Notes: generated from the letters alone by a model not told the origin. A stretch of DNA of 64,000 nt from Datnioides undecimradiatus (GCA_008933995.1 WARS01000010.1:8535001-8599000); one strand, 5' to 3'. Positions 16,101 to 29,221 are shown, counted from the first letter of the stretch. Program-made: numbers and translations.

Positions 16101-16785
16101 TTACATCAGGATTATTGTACAATGAGATTAACACTGTAAATTGGGAAAGACAACTGCCAAACACAAGGATTATCCCATTAATTACGCAGCAAATGAAATG
16201 TAATAATTAGAGTTGCTTGATTGAAAATGTGTAGGGGAGAGATGGCTGAGGAAGAGTGAGGCAGTATCAGCAAATCATTTTCTTTATTATTAAATGTTTG
16301 ACATAGTAAGTGGGATGATTTGTTGACTATTCATGATGTTCGGAGTGTTTGACGAGCAATAAATCTTTATGATATGTTGTTTTATTTCAGCAGTTGTAAT
16401 TCAACAACAAGCTGTGTAATCTGCACTGGGCTCATTTGTTAAGTAAATAAATCATTTGTGAAAGAAATCAATGAGATGATATAGAAATTTGCTAAATTTC
16501 AATTGTTTGCAAACTTGTATACTGATATCACTGCTGACAGGTTGTCTTGTCATTTTGCCCCTGAGGCCAGGTCTGTCCCATTTTAATGTTTTAAGAGTTT
16601 TATGATTGGTGAAAAGGTTTTGTGATGTTTGTAGACTTGTGTGAAAAGACATTTTAATTGTGTTTCAAGTTCCATGAAGTGTGGTCAGAATGGGGCATTA
16701 CAGTGGCTTTTCAAAGAGACCACATGTCTCACCCGCTCTCACAAAAAAGCCTGACTTGAGGCCAAACACCTACCAGAATAGATCT
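13131..16785. other. No gene; unique AT-rich sequence
   Basis: Nothing recognisable except a short inverted repeat at 14768-14823. The longest frame (14400-14729, 109 codons) is AT-rich, lacks motifs and has no splice context. Confidence 0.45.
14768..14823. other. 13-bp inverted repeat
   Basis: ACATCAAGCTGTG at 14768-14780 is exactly complementary to CACAGCTTGATGT at 14811-14823. Allowing one mismatch, the pairing extends three bases inward, leaving a loop of about 24 bases. Function unknown. Confidence 0.75.
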
Positions 16786-16960
16786 ACACAGAATACATTT
16801 TGACATGCCACAGTAGGAAAAGCACAGTGTGAAATAATGAAATTAAAGATGGCTGAAATCCTTTAACTGCTCCAGTCTCAGGTATTGCACATGCTGGCTC
16901 ACTGTCATAGTGTCAAAGCTTACTGGCATCATTAACGTTATTAATAGCACCTGCTCTTTT
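16786..16960 (+). repeat. Dispersed repeat family A, copy 1
   Basis: The ACATTTTGACATGCCACAGT segment, an AGGAAAAGCACAG stretch and the following AATAATGAAATTAAAGATGGC are closely matched by 53796-53935 in the same orientation. The family is familiar from percomorph genomes, but I cannot assign its class. The match is direct evidence of interspersed repetition within this window. Confidence 0.65.
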
Positions 16961-19900
16961 CCTACATTAACAAGTCTGTACATGTCCTCCTCCAGTGTAG
17001 AGAGCGGGGGTGATGAACCTGAAGCTGTTTAGTAACTGCCAAAAATGCCAGAAGAATACTAACTTCTGCACTTTAGCTGTCTAGTTGCATCAGTTTAGCT
17101 TGTGTTAGCCAACAACTATCCATAACACAAACACATCAGTGAATCACACTTATGAACTGCAAGCAAGACAAAAGTTTTGTGTCCGTGGTCTCTAACTCGA
17201 GCTGCACCCTCACCCACACAGATCATCCAGTGGTTCAACTGATCAGCGATCAGATAAATACTAAAGCAGCTTGGATGGATGCACTTAAACTTCTAAATAA
17301 ATGTCTGCTGTGAAAAAGGCCTGGTACCTTTAATTTTGGTTTTAATAATGTAAATATGATTTAAACCGTGCTTTAAAAATGATTTAGTCCCATGGCAACA
17401 ACACATTAAAAAAGATAAGGTGACCTTCTTGGTGAGGTATAATGTATGTATGTATTGATGATTTTAGCATATTGGCTAGTTTAACTATTTAATTATTCAT
17501 GCTTTGGGTGCGAGGATAGTGTGATGTTGTTACTGTTGTTGCTTTTCCATAACGTAGTTTTTGAGATGTGTTACTGTCACACAAATGTCCTTACAAAGGA
17601 CTTTAAAGTTTTCAAACTAAACATACATGTCGCTACGATGGCTCGATCAAGCTGTTAAAAACCCTGAATGAAACGTTGCTGTTGGGCCCATGCTGACCTT
17701 CAACCTGCCGTTCTCACACACAGTTTGTATGTACCCTGTGGCCTCCAAAGTTCCCCACACGTACAGACTATGTAAAGGCTACTAGAGACCTGAGACCAGC
17801 AATACTACTATTCTGGAATAAATCTACATTGCCTCAGGTTTTGTGTGTGTAAATTAGTTTATGATAATTTGATGAACTACAGGGTATTTCAGCTACGATC
17901 CACCTCTGGGTATCCAGGGGTCGTCCTGCCGTTAAAAAACAAAACTTGTTCTCTACGTGTAACGGTGAAAATGTCATCCCAAAATAGGAGTGCAGAGGAT
18001 GTTATGGATGAAGAAACATTTCAGTGTTTGGGCTGACTTGGATATTCAACCATATAATGAAAAAATGCACTGGAGAGTGGGTTTTTTTATGCTGTTTACT
18101 GTTTGTTTTCTAGATTAGCTTATTGAACTTCATCAGGGTGTTGGCATGTTGCACAGCCAGTGGGGTTGGGATGATGTTGAACTAATGTTGTGACATGAAG
18201 CATCCATCAGTAGTAACTTTGTGAACAGTACGCTTCATTTAGCACACTGCATAATAACAGTAGTAGTTTGTACAACATGAACTGTTCTTTTCATGTTGCC
18301 TTTCGCCCTTTTTACTGCAGCACCAGTTCAGTTAGCATTAGCCTGTTATCCTTGCTGATATGTGTGGGTGTTGCTGCTGTATGTTACATTAATTTAGTAC
18401 ACATCCCCTGAAGGTAAATGTATGTGTGTGTATGTGAAAGAGAAATGGTCAAACCACCGGCACTGGTTTTTGGTCTCACTATTTGTAGGGACACAGCAGC
18501 CTACAACCAGGATGAGAATGAAAAACAGCATATCGGGGGGTATTCAATTAAAATTCAAAGAGGTCCGGTTAGAGTGAATTTCCTCAAGCAAAGGTCTGGA
18601 ACATCACAATGTCTGCTTGCTAACAGATGGTCTGTGCTTCCTCTCGTAGTGGCGCTTCACAACGCCACTTTTAATATACGCCGTGGTGTCAAAACATATG
18701 AGACATACATATGAACTGCCTGTGGGAAGAATGAACATGTAAAAGTCTGGCCATTCTTTATTAAAAGCTCTGTTTGTACAGTCTAGTTTCCTCTTTTTAA
18801 CACACCATGTGAAATTAGTTTTCTCTGCCTCACTTATTTCTCTGGCTGTTGTCTCTCGTATTGTCTGTCCCCTGTGCCCTTATGTCGCCCGCTGACTTAA
18901 TTCTAGGGCTGCTAGTCCTTTGCTGTACAGACTAGACACTGGACATTTCTTAATAATTTATCAGTTGTTGGTCTGTGTCCAGGTCAATTGTATAATATTA
19001 ACAATTCCATCCTCCCCAAATATTGGTAGAACCATGTCACTGCTTTCAATATGAAAACAGTGCCTTAGATCAAAGTGCAGGAATTCCTGGGTATCTGGTA
19101 GCTCTGGGTTCCAGGAAGATGCCCAGTGTTGGTCACTTTATCACCAGCTGGTACATGTTGTTTGTTTCTGTTTGTCTGCAAGACTGGAATTATGCTTGAA
19201 AATATGAAATAGCTGCCACATTAAAGTGCTTTAAATTAAAATTATAACTGGTTTACTATAGTCTTACACATATATTGTTCAATAAGGACACCCAGAAATC
19301 CTACACTGTAATGAATCTCACTAGATAAAAAAGGGAAGGTCAGTGATGGATTTAGTTGAACAGGCCTAAAACAAAAGCTCAAATGTGGACAGACTCCACT
19401 CACATTAACCATGATGAATGAATCCACAACTACAGGCCATGAATAAAATGTATGAGTAGTTTGAGGGTAGACTCATTATTAAATAGCAATTACTTGAAAC
19501 TAGACAATAATTGATGATGACTTCTTATGAGGGGATTGATGTTGCAGTTACCTCCATTAACAGTCAAATGATTTAAAAGGTTACCCATAAACCAATAATT
19601 AGATTAGAATTTTACAACTTCTGCTGATGGCCTGATAGTGTGCAACTTAAAATGAAGGAGTTGTTCGAAGAGTCTTGCTCAAGGACACGAGGAGGTCCAT
19701 GACACCTCTGATTCAGTATTATGTGTCATTTATTTTCAAGTGTCATAGTGCCTGAATTTAAAATGTGAATGTTTCGCTTTTCGTCTTCCCTTCACTGTAA
19801 TTCGTTGGCTGTGGGCCAGATCACGTTATCCTGGTGAAGCTCCGCTGATTTGTCGGGCTTTGACCCACTCCACTTTAACCGGCCTCAAAACCTCATCATG

Positions 19901-20705
19901 GACCTCAGCTTCCTCTGTTTACAGTAAAGCGTTTCTCTTGATGAGCTCAGTACACAGCAGTGAATCTCTTGGACGGACAAAGCCAGTGGCACAGATTGAA
20001 GTGAGCGAGCAGTGGAGCCGGAGAGGCAGCAGACGGCGGCTAAGCCTCACTGCTGAGTGAACGAAATTGTTTCATTTAGTTATGGTTCATGTGAATGGGG
20101 GAAGACGCAAACACAATGACGCATTCAAAACCGACCACTTGGTGCATGAATGCAAAATTAAAACAATGTAAGCTGTGATACAACACGCCATTCGTTGTCG
20201 ATGGATTTGCTTTCATGTCTTCTCACCAATGTCAAGCTGAATTTAAACAATGAAATTAGAAAAAGCAGAATAAAGAACTAAATAATAACACATGAACTAC
20301 AATATTTTTAATTATTTGTCATGAATGTCTCAAATCCCTCTCAACCCCCCAGTATGGGGAATAAACTTTACACTTTAACTTAGTATGTGTCTATGTTACA
20401 CCACACTCTATCACTTATTACTATAATATAGTACTATTTAACTGCTCATTATTACTAATATTATTTCTATCTTGTATTATATACTATATCATTGTAATTT
20501 CAGCTAGCAGCATAAATGATTGGATGGTCCACCACTGACTGGCCAGACTGACATTTCCCATGAAATTCTGCAGAGACATGCAGGGTTTCCAGATGATGAA
20601 CCCTACTGACTGAGGTGACCCCCTGACTCCTCTGCTGCTGAAACCTGAGGTGAGATATTTCTTTTTTCCTGTGCAACAACCACAACTGTTGTTTTTTCTT
20701 CCATG
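16961..20705. other. No gene recognised
   Basis: Noncoding sequence of mixed character. A GC-richer block at about 19780-20060 is complex and could be a conserved element. The segment 18530-18720 contains an open frame with transposon-like feel, but no motif that I can name. A fragment resembling TTGCTCAAGGACAC near 19675 recalls a common fish repeat. Confidence 0.4.
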
Positions 20706-20962
20706 CTCAACGTCAGGTCAGAATGTGATACCTGCAAAAGTAATTGCATTCCCACCAGCTTCAGCTATACTGTGTTTAGTGCTGATTAACAAATGTCACC
20801 ATGCATATTTAAGATTGTGAACATAGTAACCATTATACCTACTGGACACAGCATGTTAACACTGTCACTGCGAGCATGCTGATGTTAGCAGCTAGGCTGA
20901 AGCACTACTGTGGTACAATCTCACAGAGCTGCTAGCAGGGCTGTAGACATACAGTTTTGTTC
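20706..20962 (-). repeat. Dispersed repeat family B, fragment 1
   Basis: It shows, in order, GTCAGGTCAGAATGTGA, a TTCCCACCAGCTTCAGC stretch, TTTAGTGCTGATTAAC, the GTGAACATAGTAACCATTAT segment and CTCACAGAGCTGCTAGCA. The same order occurs at 40515-40950. In the opposite orientation, parts recur at 24275-24440, 31238-31425 and 45440-45810. This is a high-copy teleost interspersed repeat rich in TTAGCATGCTAA motifs. Strand is given relative to the 45440 copy. Confidence 0.7.
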
Positions 20963-21039
20963 TTTCTTTTAAATGTACTGTATTTTCACTGTATTATTAT
21001 ATGTGTGTACATTACACAGACTGCAAATATTATGCCAAA

Positions 21040-21130
21040 GAGCATAGACTACATTAAAGATATAAGTATTATTAATTAGTAATTATTAAATAGTATTAAT
21101 TATATACATATAAATATATTTTTAGATTAT
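21040..21130. repeat. AT-rich low-complexity tract
   Basis: Mostly A and T with repeated TTATTAATTA-like words. Simple low complexity rather than a defined element. Confidence 0.6.
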
Positions 21131-21879
21131 ACTGTACACAGATCATAGCTGTTAGACTTCTTTTGCACTTATATTAGCACAAATCAATTTCATGGTCTGA
21201 GGTTTTGTGGTCTGTATTGTATAATGTGTTTGGCCTTTTAACATCTGTCTAATTTATTTAATTTCTGATTTTATTTATTACATTCAAATAGTTTGTCATC
21301 TGTTTTCTTACCTCTCTGCCTGTCTGTATGAATTTACCCGCCATAGATCAACTGCAGTAATAATTCTATAATACATTCTTCAGTTATTTTGAAATAATCA
21401 GGCCATTTCCAAGTCCAAAGTAAATAAGCCTTTTTGCATCCTTTAGAGAAAAACAATCTAACCCATAAAGGAAGCTTTGCAGTAAAAGAATTGGGCATTT
21501 TCTATATTTTACTCAAGCATGTCTGCAGGGGCTGCAACATATCCATAAATTTTCCTGAGTGCCAAACAATAAACATCTTTAAAAACACATTCTATAAGTG
21601 TAAATTCAGAAGTCTCTTGTGCTTTTTTATTAGTTCAGAGGGTCTTGAGGATATGATGTTATGCATTCAATTTAGTATTTCTCAGTGCAAAATAGTAAAG
21701 GCTCCACTAGTCCTGCTGCACAGCATGGCTGACCTCACCCCATACTCACCCAAGTTCATTTTTCCAAGTGTTAATTATGCAGGGGAAGGTTTGCTGAGCA
21801 CACAAGCCTGTTCACAGCCAGGCCGTGGTTTCTCCCTGATAAGGTTACACATACTCACACTTGGGAGCCACCCACTATA

Positions 21880-22080
21880 ACCGCAGTCTTGCTCCTTACT
21901 GCCCACTAGAGCAGCTCAGGGCCAGGTGTGTTGCTTAAGGGCACTTTGAATGTAACTCACTCAACTTCACCAACCAGATTCTCCCAATTGGTCAGTGAAC
22001 TGGTAGAATCTGTCCTCTTGACCTGACAGACAAAAGCCCAGATCTCTTAAGGCTACAACTGTCCTTAATGTGCAGCATTT
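21880..22080 (+). repeat. Possible dispersed teleost repeat
   Basis: Contains AGCAGCTCAGGGCCAGGTGT followed by TGCTTAAGGGCACTTTG. This recalls a frequent fish repeat with the form TTGCTCAAGGGCAC, usually preceded by a GGGT/CAGGTGCC-like segment. Boundaries and class are not determinable here. Confidence 0.4.
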
Positions 22081-22729
22081 TTTTGACCAAAGGGCTGGAA
22101 GAGAAGAGAAGTTATTATTAGGGAGACCTTCTTCGCCTCCTCCCACTCTTCACCATGTTATCCTTAGCTGACCAAAGAGACATCTCGTATGATCAAGTGC
22201 TCATTAAACGCTAACAAGCCCAGCCAAAGGGCAAAAGAGACACGGGCGGAATTCACACTTTGGATTCCTCCTCTCCACTGCTATTTTAATTTAATGTATG
22301 CAAGATGTGGCCCCATTACAAACATTTATCTGTCACATGAGGAGAACTCTTGGATTAGCTCGTATGGGAATTTAAAACTTGCTTTTATTTGAAAACAAAA
22401 CTGTGAACTGCCCATAAATTATTCTCGATAAGTCAAAAAGCCCTTCACAAGTATCTACTATGCAGTTACAAGAAGAATATCAATGCAGAAAATGCTTGGA
22501 TTGTGTTTTATGTATACAATTTGTATTAAAAAAATAATAATGAAGTTTGGTATTGCTGACAGTTTCTTCTCCCATGCTCATACACATACAGGATAGCCAT
22601 TAATGTGCTGACAAAAAATAAAATTTGATTATCTACAATTGACATTTCACTGGGCATCAACCCCATGTTCTGGGAAGAGTCCAAAGATTTCAATGAAACC
22701 AAAACATGATACAACTATTTCACAGAAGA

Positions 22730-23045
22730 GACAAGCAAAGTAAAATCTGAAAAACAGAGTAGGGAGGGAACAAAATGATGATTCCCAGAAACACAAAGAG
22801 ACACAAGGATAATATCAGGAACATAGAGTACCAAGAACATCAACAACTGACAACTAAGAGGGGTACACACAGGATAAATACACAAGGGAAGGAAGGTAAT
22901 CGAGACACAGATGAACTCAATCACTCCAAGGCAAGCAATTACAATGGAGAGAAAAAAAGGCAGGAAGTGAGCAAAGAGCAAGAGGAAATAATTCTTTGGA
23001 ATAAAACGGGAAATAACCAGACAGACCCTCAAAACTAGATGCTGG
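22730..23045. repeat. Degenerate retroelement/LTR-like fragment
   Basis: Purine-rich strand with the word order GATAAATACACAAGGGAAGG, then GACACAGATGAACTCAATCA and, near the end, AACCAGACAGACCCTCAAAA. This order resembles a widespread teleost non-autonomous LTR-like repeat. The 87- and 130-codon frames on either strand are by-products. No coding domain is visible. Confidence 0.4.
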
Positions 23046-23332
23046 TTTACCAGTGGTAATTTGTAGTGATTTTTGTGATGCTGACTGCAGTGTAATCCCC
23101 TGTGCATCCAATGAAGAGTAAGACAAAGTGTAAAGTGTGATATAATAGAATACAGTAATATGGGAAAACATCACACAGAGGATGCGCTTGTTGAGAATTG
23201 GGCTTTTTTTTAACATAAACTTTAACAATCTAATGAAGTTGGATAATGATGTACAACATGAAGCAATGCTCCATTATTCTGTGGTGTAGTGAGCCACATG
23301 ACTGAGTCACATGGACTGGTCCATGCTCTCGA

Positions 23333-23475
23333 CTAAGAGAGAAGGAGAGAAAGAGAAAGAGGGGTCAGAAAGCTAAATGGTCCAGCCTCCAGTGTTGGTC
23401 CAGTAATGGAATATAATTGGAGAATAAATGGAGCAAGTCTGTGGGAGATGGAGAGAAGGAGAGAGACAGGTTAGT
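23333..23475 (+). repeat. GA-rich (polypurine) tracts
   Basis: Two purine-rich stretches, at about 23333-23370 and 23447-23470, are built of GAGA/GAAAG words. Such strand-asymmetric tracts are low-complexity and can adopt triplex structure. No other role is visible. Confidence 0.55.
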
Positions 23476-24274
23476 GGAGTCTAGTAAAGCTGCTGTTGGA
23501 GGGACAACCTTCATAAAAGAGGTAAAGTGACAGAAAGGACAAAAAAAAGTAAAGGGCAGGTAATATAATATGTTCTTATTGCAAGCCATTTCTGATTATT
23601 CATCAGTACAGAAATATTTGGTATAGTTTGGGGAATATCAGCAAAATGGTTCCTTGCTTTTTAAGCTTTTGTCCTACACCATATAACCTGGATAATGCAA
23701 AAAAAACCAAAAAACAATAGCAACCAGCAGCCATTAAACTGGTAGCTCCCAGCAGAGTTTTAGCTTAAGAAAATGTGCACAGTCTTCTCTCCAGATGCTG
23801 TAGTTAGGCTCATATAAACAGATTCCTGACGCCCAACTCATACCGCAGCTTCAAACTGCGATTTGTATTTCATTAGTTAGATGCTGTGTAGCAGCTCAAC
23901 AGCTTTTTATCTGACAATGTACAACTCACACTTTGCCCTTGAGACTATTTGAAAAATCACTTCTATTCCTGCACCACAGGAGCACGGCACAAGAGAAAAC
24001 AGATCCGATGATCTCGGGATATTTTCTTTTGAGTAAACATGGTTCCAGGTACTTCTACTTGATATGAGGGGCTTATAGTAACTGGCTAGATGTTTGTGGT
24101 CCCATGAGTCAAGCAGATAACATGACTATTTTTCGAGAAACGTTCTCCAGGAAATTGTTACTGTGCAGTTTGATGAAGAATCAGACTTTCAGGAATATTT
24201 TATGTGGTGATAACACGAAATATTAAACTGAAGATGGCTATACATAGACTGTTAGGGGTTTTATAAAGGTATTT

Positions 24275-24440
24275 CGATTCATTCTGAGGTGGACTTCGAT
24301 GAAATTTCATGGCAATCCATCCAGTATTTGTAGAGACTTCACTCGAAACCAAAAACTAACTGGACTAAAGTGCTGGACCAACAAATTACAAATTTACAAA
24401 TTGTCCCTGGAACCTTGCCGCTAGCAAGGCTAATTAAAAA
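24275..24440 (+). repeat. Dispersed repeat family B, fragment 2
   Basis: Contains AAATTTCATGGCAATCCATC, followed by GTAGAGACTTCACTC, then GTGCTGGACCAACAAA and GCCGCTAGCAAGGCTAA. This is the distal part of the family B repeat, which also ends in GGACC(G)...GCTAGC in the 45440-45810 copy. Inner segments are missing. Confidence 0.6.
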
Positions 24441-25489
24441 GCAGTATACATTGGACCAGACCGTAAGACTGTGAGTAGTTTAAAAAAAAAACCAAAACAC
24501 TGCATGGAAAAATACATTATTTAAAGAACTATCTCAGTCCATTAGGTGAGTTTAATAATTGAAATACATGCATAAAACTGAGGAACTTGTTGTAAGTATC
24601 TTACGGACCATTTAAAACCCAGAAAAAGACACTAATAACAGGTTTTTTGTTTTTTTTTATGACAAAATGCTGATTGCCCTCCTATACCTTTTTCCATGAA
24701 GGACTCAGATGTGGGAATCAGAGAATGTGAGAGTTGAGAGACAGAGCACTGATACAGAGAATGGGGAGCAGAAGGCAATTTAACTATGAACTCACCCTGA
24801 AAGAACCCTCAGTCTGTCAATCAGCCAACCCGCTGCCTTCAGAGAGCCTCTACTGGCAACACTGAAAGTCTAATGCTTAGCGTCCCACTCCAGACCTGTA
24901 ATGAGATCTCTGGGCAATCTGATTGAATTATTCTGATGGTTTTCAGTAGGTTTGCGCCTCAGGCCTTGACACCCCTCAATGATAAAGCCTGGCTATGAAA
25001 GAAAATAAGCTTAACTGTTTGATGTACAAATACAATTGGAGGATGGTCTTTTTACACAAGATCATGGGGGTCCTCAATAAATGGCCAGACTAGAAGGGTT
25101 TCCTATATTTGAATTAACCTTAGAATGTGTTCTACACAAGCTCCATTTTCATAGTATATATTTGTTATGGGTTTATATAAAAAAAAGTCTGATGCATTTT
25201 GTAACATTCTTCATCTCTGCTGCCAGGTGTTCAACCTCTGAACTGCCTTTTACTATTGCGTCTAACTAGCATTGATAATGAGTCTCTGGAGACCAGAGTG
25301 AAAGACATAAAAGCTACTGTTGCTCGATAAACACTGAATAGCAGCCATCTGCTGACTGCCTTTGGATGCATTTTAGAGGCTGAAAATTGTGAAGAGCTTC
25401 AAAAATGCAAATGAACAGGCTCACAAACAAACTTAATCAACAACTAATAACGCAGCTGTTTGAAAGACTGAGTGTGCGAGCCAGAAATA
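24441..25489. other. No gene recognised
   Basis: Noncoding. An A run occurs near 24481-24490 and a T run near 24650. The stretch at about 24720-25000 is complex and repeat-free. The 62-codon frame at 25081 has no motif. Confidence 0.45.
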
Positions 25490-25880
25490 GGTTTTTGCCT
25501 CTTTAATTGGAGCAAATTAATGATTTAGCTGAGCATTAGCTGACTCAAGGCACTCATTGTGACTAATCTTTATCAAGCTATGCACTGATGGATATGGAAA
25601 TGGTACTATATGAATGAATGGATGGAATTTGTAGATGCATATTCAGAAGTGGGATGCATTTCCATGTTCAGTCTTGGCATGTCTTCTGGTTTGTAATTCC
25701 ATTTGATTTATGGCTGAGGCAATGTGCTGTTCCCTGGCTACTATATTAGGCCCTCTGAGCTAATTGAAAGAGCTGTGAATCATTATTTGCTTGCAAAGCA
25801 TAGCAGCAGCGGTGTCTGAGACATCACTGTGCTGCTAGGGGAAACATTTATCCTCGATCATTGCAGACCTAAAATTTAAC
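25490..25880. promoter_or_regulatory. Candidate conserved noncoding block
   Basis: A unique, complex block with many homeodomain-type cores (CTTTAATTGG, AAATTAATGATTTAGC, GAGCTAATTGAAAG) and no simple repeats or stops-free long frame. Just upstream, near 25402, lies an ATGCAAAT octamer. It resembles a teleost regulatory element by composition only. Confidence 0.3.
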
Positions 25881-26419
25881 AATTATTATTTCATTGCATA
25901 TTGAAAATACCTAAAAAAACAACAGTATATTGAGGTGTCAGTCAATATTTGGGTCATTTCACCTGCACAATACCTACTAACCCTCAAATTTTCAATACAC
26001 AATATTCATGGTCCTCACAGGGTGATTCATGGCCATGGTCTGTACACTTTGTTCTTGTTTCTACAATCGCTTTCGTGTCTTGGTTTCAATGTCAGCAATA
26101 CTTTCATCCATGACAGGCTATCTAAAGCTTTTTTCCACTAATTTTAATTTGCAGTGAATTAAAGTGTTCCCAGAGGATGAACCCTGATATTCTGGTGATC
26201 ATCTTTTAAATGCTACAATTAGGCCAAATTTACACTTCAAAAATATAAAACCCTTATGAAATTAATGAAGGCTGATCTGTACATATGTAACACATATGAA
26301 GTTAACTTAGAGATGGCAATCCGAGTTTCAGTCCCCCACTATTGTGAACTTAACATGACAAAACAATGTAATGGATTCACATGAAAACCGATTCAGTGGA
26401 TATTCATAGTTACAAGAGG

Positions 26420-26510
26420 ATGGACTGTCATCACATCAGTGATCCCCTGACCTTACCTCTTGCATCCCCAGCAGGCTGACACTTGGATTCTCACACCATG
26501 TAGTGCAGAT
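26420..26510 (-). repeat. Dispersed repeat family B, fragment 3
   Basis: CAGTGATCCCCTGACCTTAC followed by AGCAGGCTGACACTTGG matches, in reverse orientation, the segment GTCAACCTCATGATGGTGCC plus AGAGGAAAAGT of the 45440-45810 copy, although diverged. Short fragment. Confidence 0.5.
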
Positions 26511-27079
26511 ATTTATGGTCTTGTTGGCGATGCCCAAATGTCAGAGTATTAAAAATAAATGGAATTAGATGGTTTTCTTTAAAATGGTCATAGCAACCTC
26601 ACAGAATCACTAACAAGTCTGCAGATCCTGTTGTTGATCTCAGTAAGGTATTTTTTAAAAGTTGCTCCTGTGCAAATTCATGAACAACTCTTTTAATTGA
26701 ATTTTGATGGAATGGAAATTTTAAGAAGTTTCTTTCAGTAATGTTTACCTCAGACTATTTCTTATTAACGATAGACAGTACTAAAAACTGTTGACATGGA
26801 CATTGTTTCTGGAGCTGCTCTTTGCCTTTTTCAAAGCTGAGAGCACCAACTTTACTACAAAGTCTCTCCATTGTGTTTGTGTGGAGGCAGGATTCTCTGA
26901 GATAGATGTCTTGAAACCAAACCAAACAAAAACAAACAAAACAAAACATTGGCATTACCAGATACCACAACTGGTCACTGAAAATGCTCTCTGCTTAATT
27001 TATTTAATTTGAGTGAACTGGCCCTTTACCTTCACCAGAATATTGCAGACATTTAAACAAACAAACCAAGGTCATTAAC

Positions 27080-27760
27080 AACTTGTGTTAACCTTTTAAT
27101 TTTGAGCTCTGCATTGACTTGACATCAATTATTTTATTCATTACTGAGTAATTGTGCCGTGACATGTTGTATCACCCACTCGTTCTTTATTGATTGCCTT
27201 CTATATGCTCCCCTTTATACAAGAGCGAATGTGTGAGCGATTTCATTCACCTTCGACATCAATCGCTTCATTTTCAACTCCTTTGGATTTGGTTTCAGTC
27301 AGAGAAACTTCAGAGGCACAAATCCAGTGTTTGATCAGTTGTAGCCGGGGGCCGTCACTTTGGTGATAATGGGATTGGATCATGGGATTGGTCACATTCC
27401 TACAGAATACAATTCATTCAAGGATCAGGAGCTGCAATATCTGTCCATTCATCGCCTACCTATGATGCTGGAATTGATTAGGTTGTTGTGAAGTCATGTT
27501 TGAAAAAGATTCATCAGAGGATTTAGACGTTTTTACGTGGTTATCAGTCACCCATGAGCAAACTGGAGACTGTAATTGCTTTCCAAATTGCCTCTTTGAG
27601 CAGTGGCTGACCCAATTAGTTTTGGGATTGTGTGTTTGTTACAGTATCACTGTCTAACTGTTGCGACTCATCTGTATGAATATTTCAAACTCACATTGGC
27701 AGTCAATTACATCTGTATTTGTAACGTGTCAGCCAGCATGATTAGTTAATTATGTTTGCG
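27080..27760. promoter_or_regulatory. Candidate conserved noncoding block
   Basis: About 680 bases without simple repeats or recognisable transposon, with dense AT-core motifs (TTTTAATTTTGAG, ATCAATTATTTTATTCATTA, CAATTAGTTTTGGG, GATTAGTTAATTATG) and moderate GC islands. It is one of the most regulatory-looking stretches in the window. Conservation is untested. Confidence 0.35.
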
Positions 27761-28057
27761 CTCTCTAACGATGGCACTGCCAAGTGTCTCTCAGCTGATT
27801 CTCCGTCTCTCAACTTACACTCCTCACACACGCACCTGCCGTTTCTTCCAGTGTTTAAACATAGAGGGAAAATCGATACTGAAAATGAAATCTTATTTTT
27901 ATGTCAACATGTGAACTGTGGCTTCCTGCAGCATGTCAAGAATCCACACGAGGAGAATCAGTCAGAATGAGAAAGCAAAGAAAATGGGCAGTGCATTTAC
28001 AGATGGAGGGAAAACAACATCAGCAATCTACTTATTTATTTTCTTATTGTTTTTACT

Positions 28058-28535
28058 GCTTTCCCAGGTTTAGATGAGATGGCTGATACTCATCATCCAG
28101 TAAATATAAAGCTACTGCCAGCAGCCAGTTAGCTTAGCATGAAGACTGCAAACAAGGAGAAACAGGAAGCCTGGCTGTGCAGGGATCAGCACCTTTAAAT
28201 TAACACTTTATATCTTGTTTAATTTGTACAAGAAGCATGAAGTGTAAATAGAACCATTTGACCATTTTATGTAGGCTCCTGTGCCACACTGCTTCAGAAG
28301 CATCTCTGCTGGTTGCCTGGTAACTGGTACAGATTAAACAAACATGATATAAAGTGTTAATTAGGGGTAAGCATATGCTTTTTTTTAATCTTTAAACAGA
28401 GCAAGTGTAGCTGTTTACCCTTCAAAATCTTCATGCTAAGCTAAGCTAAGCTAAGCTAACCAGCTGCTACAGTTACTGTACAGATGGTATATTACTCTTC
28501 TCATCTTATTCACAGCAAGGAAGCCTATTTAAGAA
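28058..28535 (+). mobile_element. Long-inverted-repeat (foldback) MITE, copy 1
   Basis: The left arm carries GTTTAGATGAGATGGCTGAT, then CAGTAAATATAAAGCTAC, then AGCCAGTTAGCTTAGCATGA. The right arm carries the complement in reverse order: TCATGCTAAGCTAAGC, then CTAACCAGCTGCTAC, then CTTCTCATCTTATTCACAGC. The arms of about 100 bases flank a non-palindromic centre of about 260 bases. The family is very common in percomorph genomes. It has no coding capacity, and the terminal bases are eroded so no target duplication was identified. Confidence 0.75.
28435..28459. repeat. (GCTAA)n pentanucleotide array
   Basis: About five tandem GCTAA units inside the right arm of the foldback element. The second copy of the element (48208-48590) has fewer units, so the array has expanded or contracted independently. 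Confidence 0.9.
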
Positions 28536-29220
28536 AAAAATTACTCGTTATAGCATTATTTCCAGTAGAAGGACCTCATATATGACCACATCATGATATA
28601 ATACACCGATAAACACAACAGTAACTGGAAAACAAATTGTCCATTCAGGCATGCTGATGATGAAGTGGTACCTGTGTGGTAATAAAGAAACCAAGGAAGA
28701 AAATAAAATAAAAAATTTTTAAAACATATTCTCACTTCTAAAGATTTGTCTAATGATCTATACTGGTTGTTGTTCATAATTAGGCCTTTAAGCCTCTAAT
28801 TTTGGAAGTTACATCAAATTTCAAAATGACCACCATAAGCAATAATCATCTGTCGCTCAGTGTGCAGGCAGTCATGTACCAATTAGGGATAATAGTTGTA
28901 GATAGTGGTAGCTGATGAAAGGCTTTGCTGCATGAGTCAGAAATTTAATTTTTCCAATCACTAGCCATTAACTCTCATACAACAACTCACGTAACTCTCT
29001 CCTCAGTCAGTCACACAACTCTTAATCCTGCACAGAAATGCATATAATCAATAAGGAAGAGCCACAGTTTTAATTAAAACTGAAGTCAACCCTTTATATC
29101 AGGTCAAACAAAATGTTACTGTTGTAAATGAAATAAAAACAGAGTGGTAAAGACTTCTAACAACATGAAAACACCAAAGAATTGATCCTGCTAATAAAGA
29201 TTGTCTGAGTAGAAAGCCTG

Positions 29221-29221
<1 letters not shown>
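28536..29221. other. No recognisable feature
   Basis: AT-rich noncoding sequence. A 73-codon minus-strand frame at 28556-28777 is hydrophobic by base composition and not convincing. Confidence 0.45.

Noticed and set aside
21434-21880. Plus-strand 148-codon open frame, joint longest in the window
   Set aside because: Starts mid-sequence without promoter or splice context, has no domain or composition bias typical of coding DNA, and length is within chance for 64 kb scanned in six frames.
22715-23228. Hydrophobic minus-strand frames of 103-130 codons, membrane-protein-like
   Set aside because: They are the complement of a purine-rich repeat fragment. Pyrimidine-rich strands give Leu/Phe/Ser-rich artefacts.
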